Program-made: the position numbers and the translations under genes
Assembly (NCBI RefSeq): GCF_049800955.1
Contig: NZ_JBNAGA010000002.1
Location: 1,054,001 to 1,118,000, forward strand
DNA from: JAKVBH01 sp049800955
GTDB taxonomy: Bacteria > Pseudomonadota > Alphaproteobacteria > Rhodobacterales > Rhodobacteraceae
Direction of reading: 5' to 3'
Length of the DNA: 64,000 nucleotides
The notes under the pieces: model-generated
The model's database searches: none
Seen by the model: only the letters and a program-made list of their open reading frames with translations
What the model was told of the DNA's origin: nothing
Part shown: one piece after another, positions 62,111-64,000 of the stretch
Layout: each line of letters opens with the position of its first letter
Numbering within the stretch: position 1 is the first letter of the stretch

Positions 62111-62550
62111 GTCACATCCTCCACTTGATCGAGATACGCCCCATAGCCTTCCGCCTCCATATCATCGCGGTGCACAAAGCGCAGCGAGGCGGAGTTGATG
62201 CAATAGCGCAGGCCGCCGCGATCCGTCGGCCCATCAGGGAAGACATGGCCCAGATGGCTGTCGCCATGTTTGGAGCGCACTTCGGTGCGGATCATTCCGT
62301 GGCTCAGGTCGCGGTGCTCGGTCACATTGTCGATGGGCTTGGTAAAGCTGGGCCACCCGCAGCCGCTCTCGTATTTGTCGGCGCTCGCAAACAGCGGCTC
62401 ACCGGAGACGATATCGACGTAGATCCCCGGCTCCTTGTTGCCGAGATACTTGCCCGTCCCGGGCCGCTCCGTCCCGCTCTCCTGCGTCACGTGATACTCG
62501 ACAGGGTCCAGCGTCGCGATCACATCGGGGTTCTTTTCATATTGGGTCAT
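62107..62550 (-). CDS. msrB: Peptide methionine-R-sulfoxide reductase MsrB
   Basis: The 147-residue protein has SGCGWPSF (Cys64, resolving) and the catalytic Cys117 in GGLRYCINSASLRF. The two CxxC pairs that bind structural zinc in many MsrB proteins are absent (the first site reads GIYVDIVSG), so this is a zinc-free type. It handles the R-epimer of methionine sulfoxide. Confidence 0.95.
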   Translation of the reverse strand: MTQYEKNPDVIATLDPVEYHVTQESGTERPGTGKYLGNKEPGIYVDIVSGEPLFASADKYESGCGWPSFTKPIDNVTEHRDLSHGMIRTEVRSKHGDSHLGHVFPDGPTDRGGLRYCINSASLRFVHRDDMEAEGYGAYLDQVEDVT

Positions 62551-62696
62551 GGGAGCCCTCCGTCTTGGTTCTCAGAGTAAATGGGCCGCGCGCGCCAAAA
62601 TCAAAGCGTTGTTTCACACTGGTGTCACTGTCGTGATCCATCTTTCATGCCCCTTTTGCAGGCCACAGCGCGCTCATATATTCATGTGAGCGGCCG

Positions 62697-63083
62697 ATGC
62701 CACGCCCTGCGGGCCGTCTGATAAGGGGAATCGCTCTGCTCTGGTTCGTAATCTTGCTGTGTCTGGCAGCCGCTCTGGCGCTCTTGTGGATCACGCAACT
62801 ACCCAATCTGCGCTGGATCATGGCCGCACATCTTATCGTGGCCGGGCTCACCTTGCCCGTGGAACTTTATGGCCAGAATGTGCTTGATGCAGCAGGCTGT
62901 ACTGGCAATGCCCTGAAGGGCCTCTCTTGCCCGGAATGGTCTTGGCTCATTCGCGTGGCCGTGTTCCAGCAATTCGCGAGCCTGTTGGTCTTCGCCTATT
63001 TCACGGCGGTGTTCCCGCTTGTCTGGGCCGTCTGTGCTGTGATCGAATGCGTGGCGCGCGTCTGGCGCAGGCGTGCTTCGTGA
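62697..63083 (+). CDS. Small membrane protein of unknown function
   Basis: The 128-residue protein has three or four hydrophobic segments (IALLWFVILLCLAAALALLW, then RWIMAAHLIVAGLTLPVEL, and two near the end at FASLLVFAYFTAVF and LVWAVCAVIE) and a basic C-terminus. A cysteine pair lies in a loop (AAGCTGNALKGLSC). No family was recognised. The start has no clear ribosome-binding site. It is 60 bp upstream of the sigma factor on the same strand. Confidence 0.65.
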   Translation: MPRPAGRLIRGIALLWFVILLCLAAALALLWITQLPNLRWIMAAHLIVAGLTLPVELYGQNVLDAAGCTGNALKGLSCPEWSWLIRVAVFQQFASLLVFAYFTAVFPLVWAVCAVIECVARVWRRRAS

Positions 63084-63142
63084 GCCGTTGAAATAAATCT
63101 GCGCCCTTCCCAAGGATCGCCGCGCCGCATACGTCTAAAGGA

Positions 63143-63682
63143 ATGATGCGGGACAAGGTTTCAGAAGATGCGCTGGCGCAGGCCGCTGCGGGAGGCGACG
63201 CGGCGGCCTTTGGCGCGCTCGCGGCCCGCTGCTATGACCGGACCTTCGCGTTGGCCTTCCGCCTGACGGGCAGCCGCGCGGAGGCCGAAGACCTCGCGCA
63301 GGACATCTTCGAGAGCCTGCCCGGCAAATTGCCCCGCTATGACGCGCGCGCGCGGTTCTCCACCTGGCTCTACCGGGTCACGGTCAATGCCGCCCAGGAT
63401 CGCCGCCGCCGCGCGCAGAGCTATGCGCGGGCATCAGAAGGCTGGGGAGACGTCGAACTGTCCCGGCGCGCGGAGGCAGAGGAAAGCGCCGCCGCGCTGG
63501 ATTGGCTAACCCGCGCCATGGCCGCGCTCCCGGATGATCTGCGCGAGACGGCGGTGCTGGTGCTGGAGCCGCTGACACAAGGAGAGGTGGCCGAGATCCT
63601 GGGCGTCTCCGAGGGGACGGTCGCGTGGCGCATGTCAGAAGTGAAAAAACGTCTGCGGGCGTTGAAGGAGGCTGAGCAATGA
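63143..63682 (+). CDS. ECF-type RNA polymerase sigma factor
   Basis: The 179-residue protein has sigma region 2 (AAFGALAARCYDRTFALAFRL, then AEDLAQDIF) and region 4 (ALPDDLRETAVL and LTQGEVAEILGVSEGTVAWRM). It overlaps the next gene by 4 bp, the usual place for a regulatory partner. ATG at 63143 or 63146; AAGGA precedes. Confidence 0.93.
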   Translation: MMRDKVSEDALAQAAAGGDAAAFGALAARCYDRTFALAFRLTGSRAEAEDLAQDIFESLPGKLPRYDARARFSTWLYRVTVNAAQDRRRRAQSYARASEGWGDVELSRRAEAEESAAALDWLTRAMAALPDDLRETAVLVLEPLTQGEVAEILGVSEGTVAWRMSEVKKRLRALKEAEQ

Positions 63683-64000
63683 GTGACGACCTTGATGATC
63701 TCGCCAAAGCGCTGCGCGCCGCCACGCCCGCGCCCGATGCCGCGCGCAAGGCTGATGTTCTGGCCCGCGCGCAGGAAAATTTTGAAAAATCTCCAGTCGC
63801 CGCCCAAGGATCGGCGGATGGCCCGCGTCTAACCTCTGATCGCCCCAAAACGGGGCTTCTCAGAGGAGTGTTTTCCATGTTGTCCACCTTGTCCCCCAAA
63901 GCCGCGTCCCACAAAGCCGCACTGGCCGGGTCCACTGCCGTCGCGCTGATCGCTGCCGTGCTCTTCGTGCCCGTGCTGGATCTGGGTGCCTTGCGCCCCG
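63679..64000 (+). CDS. Sigma-factor partner, truncated by window edge (probable membrane protein)
   Basis: The first 107 residues are visible. A hydrophilic N-terminus (SDDLDDLAKALRAATPAPDA) precedes a hydrophobic segment near residues 80-100 (GSTAVALIAAVLFVPVLD). In related bacteria the gene in this position often encodes a long von Willebrand factor A-domain protein that starts this way. An anti-sigma factor is the other possibility. The deciding part lies beyond the window. Confidence 0.7.
   Translation, partial: MSDDLDDLAKALRAATPAPDAARKADVLARAQENFEKSPVAAQGSADGPRLTSDRPKTGLLRGVFSMLSTLSPKAASHKAALAGSTAVALIAAVLFVPVLDLGALRP

Overview
The window is high-G+C DNA that reads as a roseobacter-type alphaproteobacterium (Rhodobacteraceae sensu lato). 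The support is the dense, short-spaced operons, two tripartite tricarboxylate transporters (TTT), a TRAP transporter, a glycine-betaine-type binding protein, a TMAO-reductase locus and the remnant of a VPLPA-CTERM sorting signal. No rRNA, tRNA, CRISPR array, phage or intact insertion sequence was seen. This is an accessory and catabolic stretch of chromosome (or chromid).

Layout. (1) 1-5.9 kb: the end of an ABC ATPase, a nucleoside hydrolase and an adenine deaminase (purine salvage), then an acyl-CoA/oxalate-CoA-type ligase overlapping a PanE-like reductase. (2) 6.2-18.9 kb: a tricarboxylate catabolic island with a LysR regulator, TcuA/TcuB, a small binding-domain protein, a D-2-hydroxyacid dehydrogenase, a PrpF-type isomerase, a LeuB-like dehydrogenase, a TctA-TctB fusion, TctC and the TctD/TctE two-component system. 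(3) 19-30.6 kb: an anaerobic respiration island. A TMAO/DMSO reductase with a fused C-terminal haem c domain is followed by moeA, a DUF2478 gene, moaA, pseudoazurin and a carboxymuconolactone-decarboxylase-family gene. TorR, TorS and TorT homologues lie beside it. (4) 31.1-36.6 kb: a complete thiamine salvage operon (thiM-thiE-thiD-thiY-tenA-thiZ-thiX) behind a TPP riboswitch. (5) 36.8-40.9 kb: a second TTT transporter with a universal stress protein. (6) 41.5-47.3 kb: a partly decayed catabolic cluster (broken Ldh-family dehydrogenase, FAH fragment) beside a GntR regulator, a FAH hydrolase, a class III CoA-transferase and a class V aminotransferase. (7) 47.3-51 kb: a GGDEF/EAL protein, a histidine phosphatase, an alcohol-dehydrogenase fragment and a GFA protein. 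(8) 51.1-60.4 kb: a 5-oxoproline-type island (PcaC-like, DUF2848, PxpC/B/A, TRAP DctM/Q/P, DUF1445, LysR, BKACE). (9) 60.5-64 kb: a betaine-type binding protein, MsrA/MsrB, a small membrane protein, an ECF sigma factor and the start of its partner.

Four clusters look like self-contained systems. The Tor locus combines a reductase carrying its own haem c domain with a cupredoxin and cofactor-assembly genes under TorTSR control. The Tcu/TTT/PrpF/LeuB island could import and oxidise an unidentified tricarboxylate. The PxpABC-DUF1445-DUF2848-TRAP island resembles the Bacillus ycsF/ycsI/kipI/kipA set with a different transporter and regulator. The GntR protein has two near-identical candidate operators, one at its own start and one before the FAH gene. 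All functions are inferred from motifs and gene order read by eye; no database search was run.
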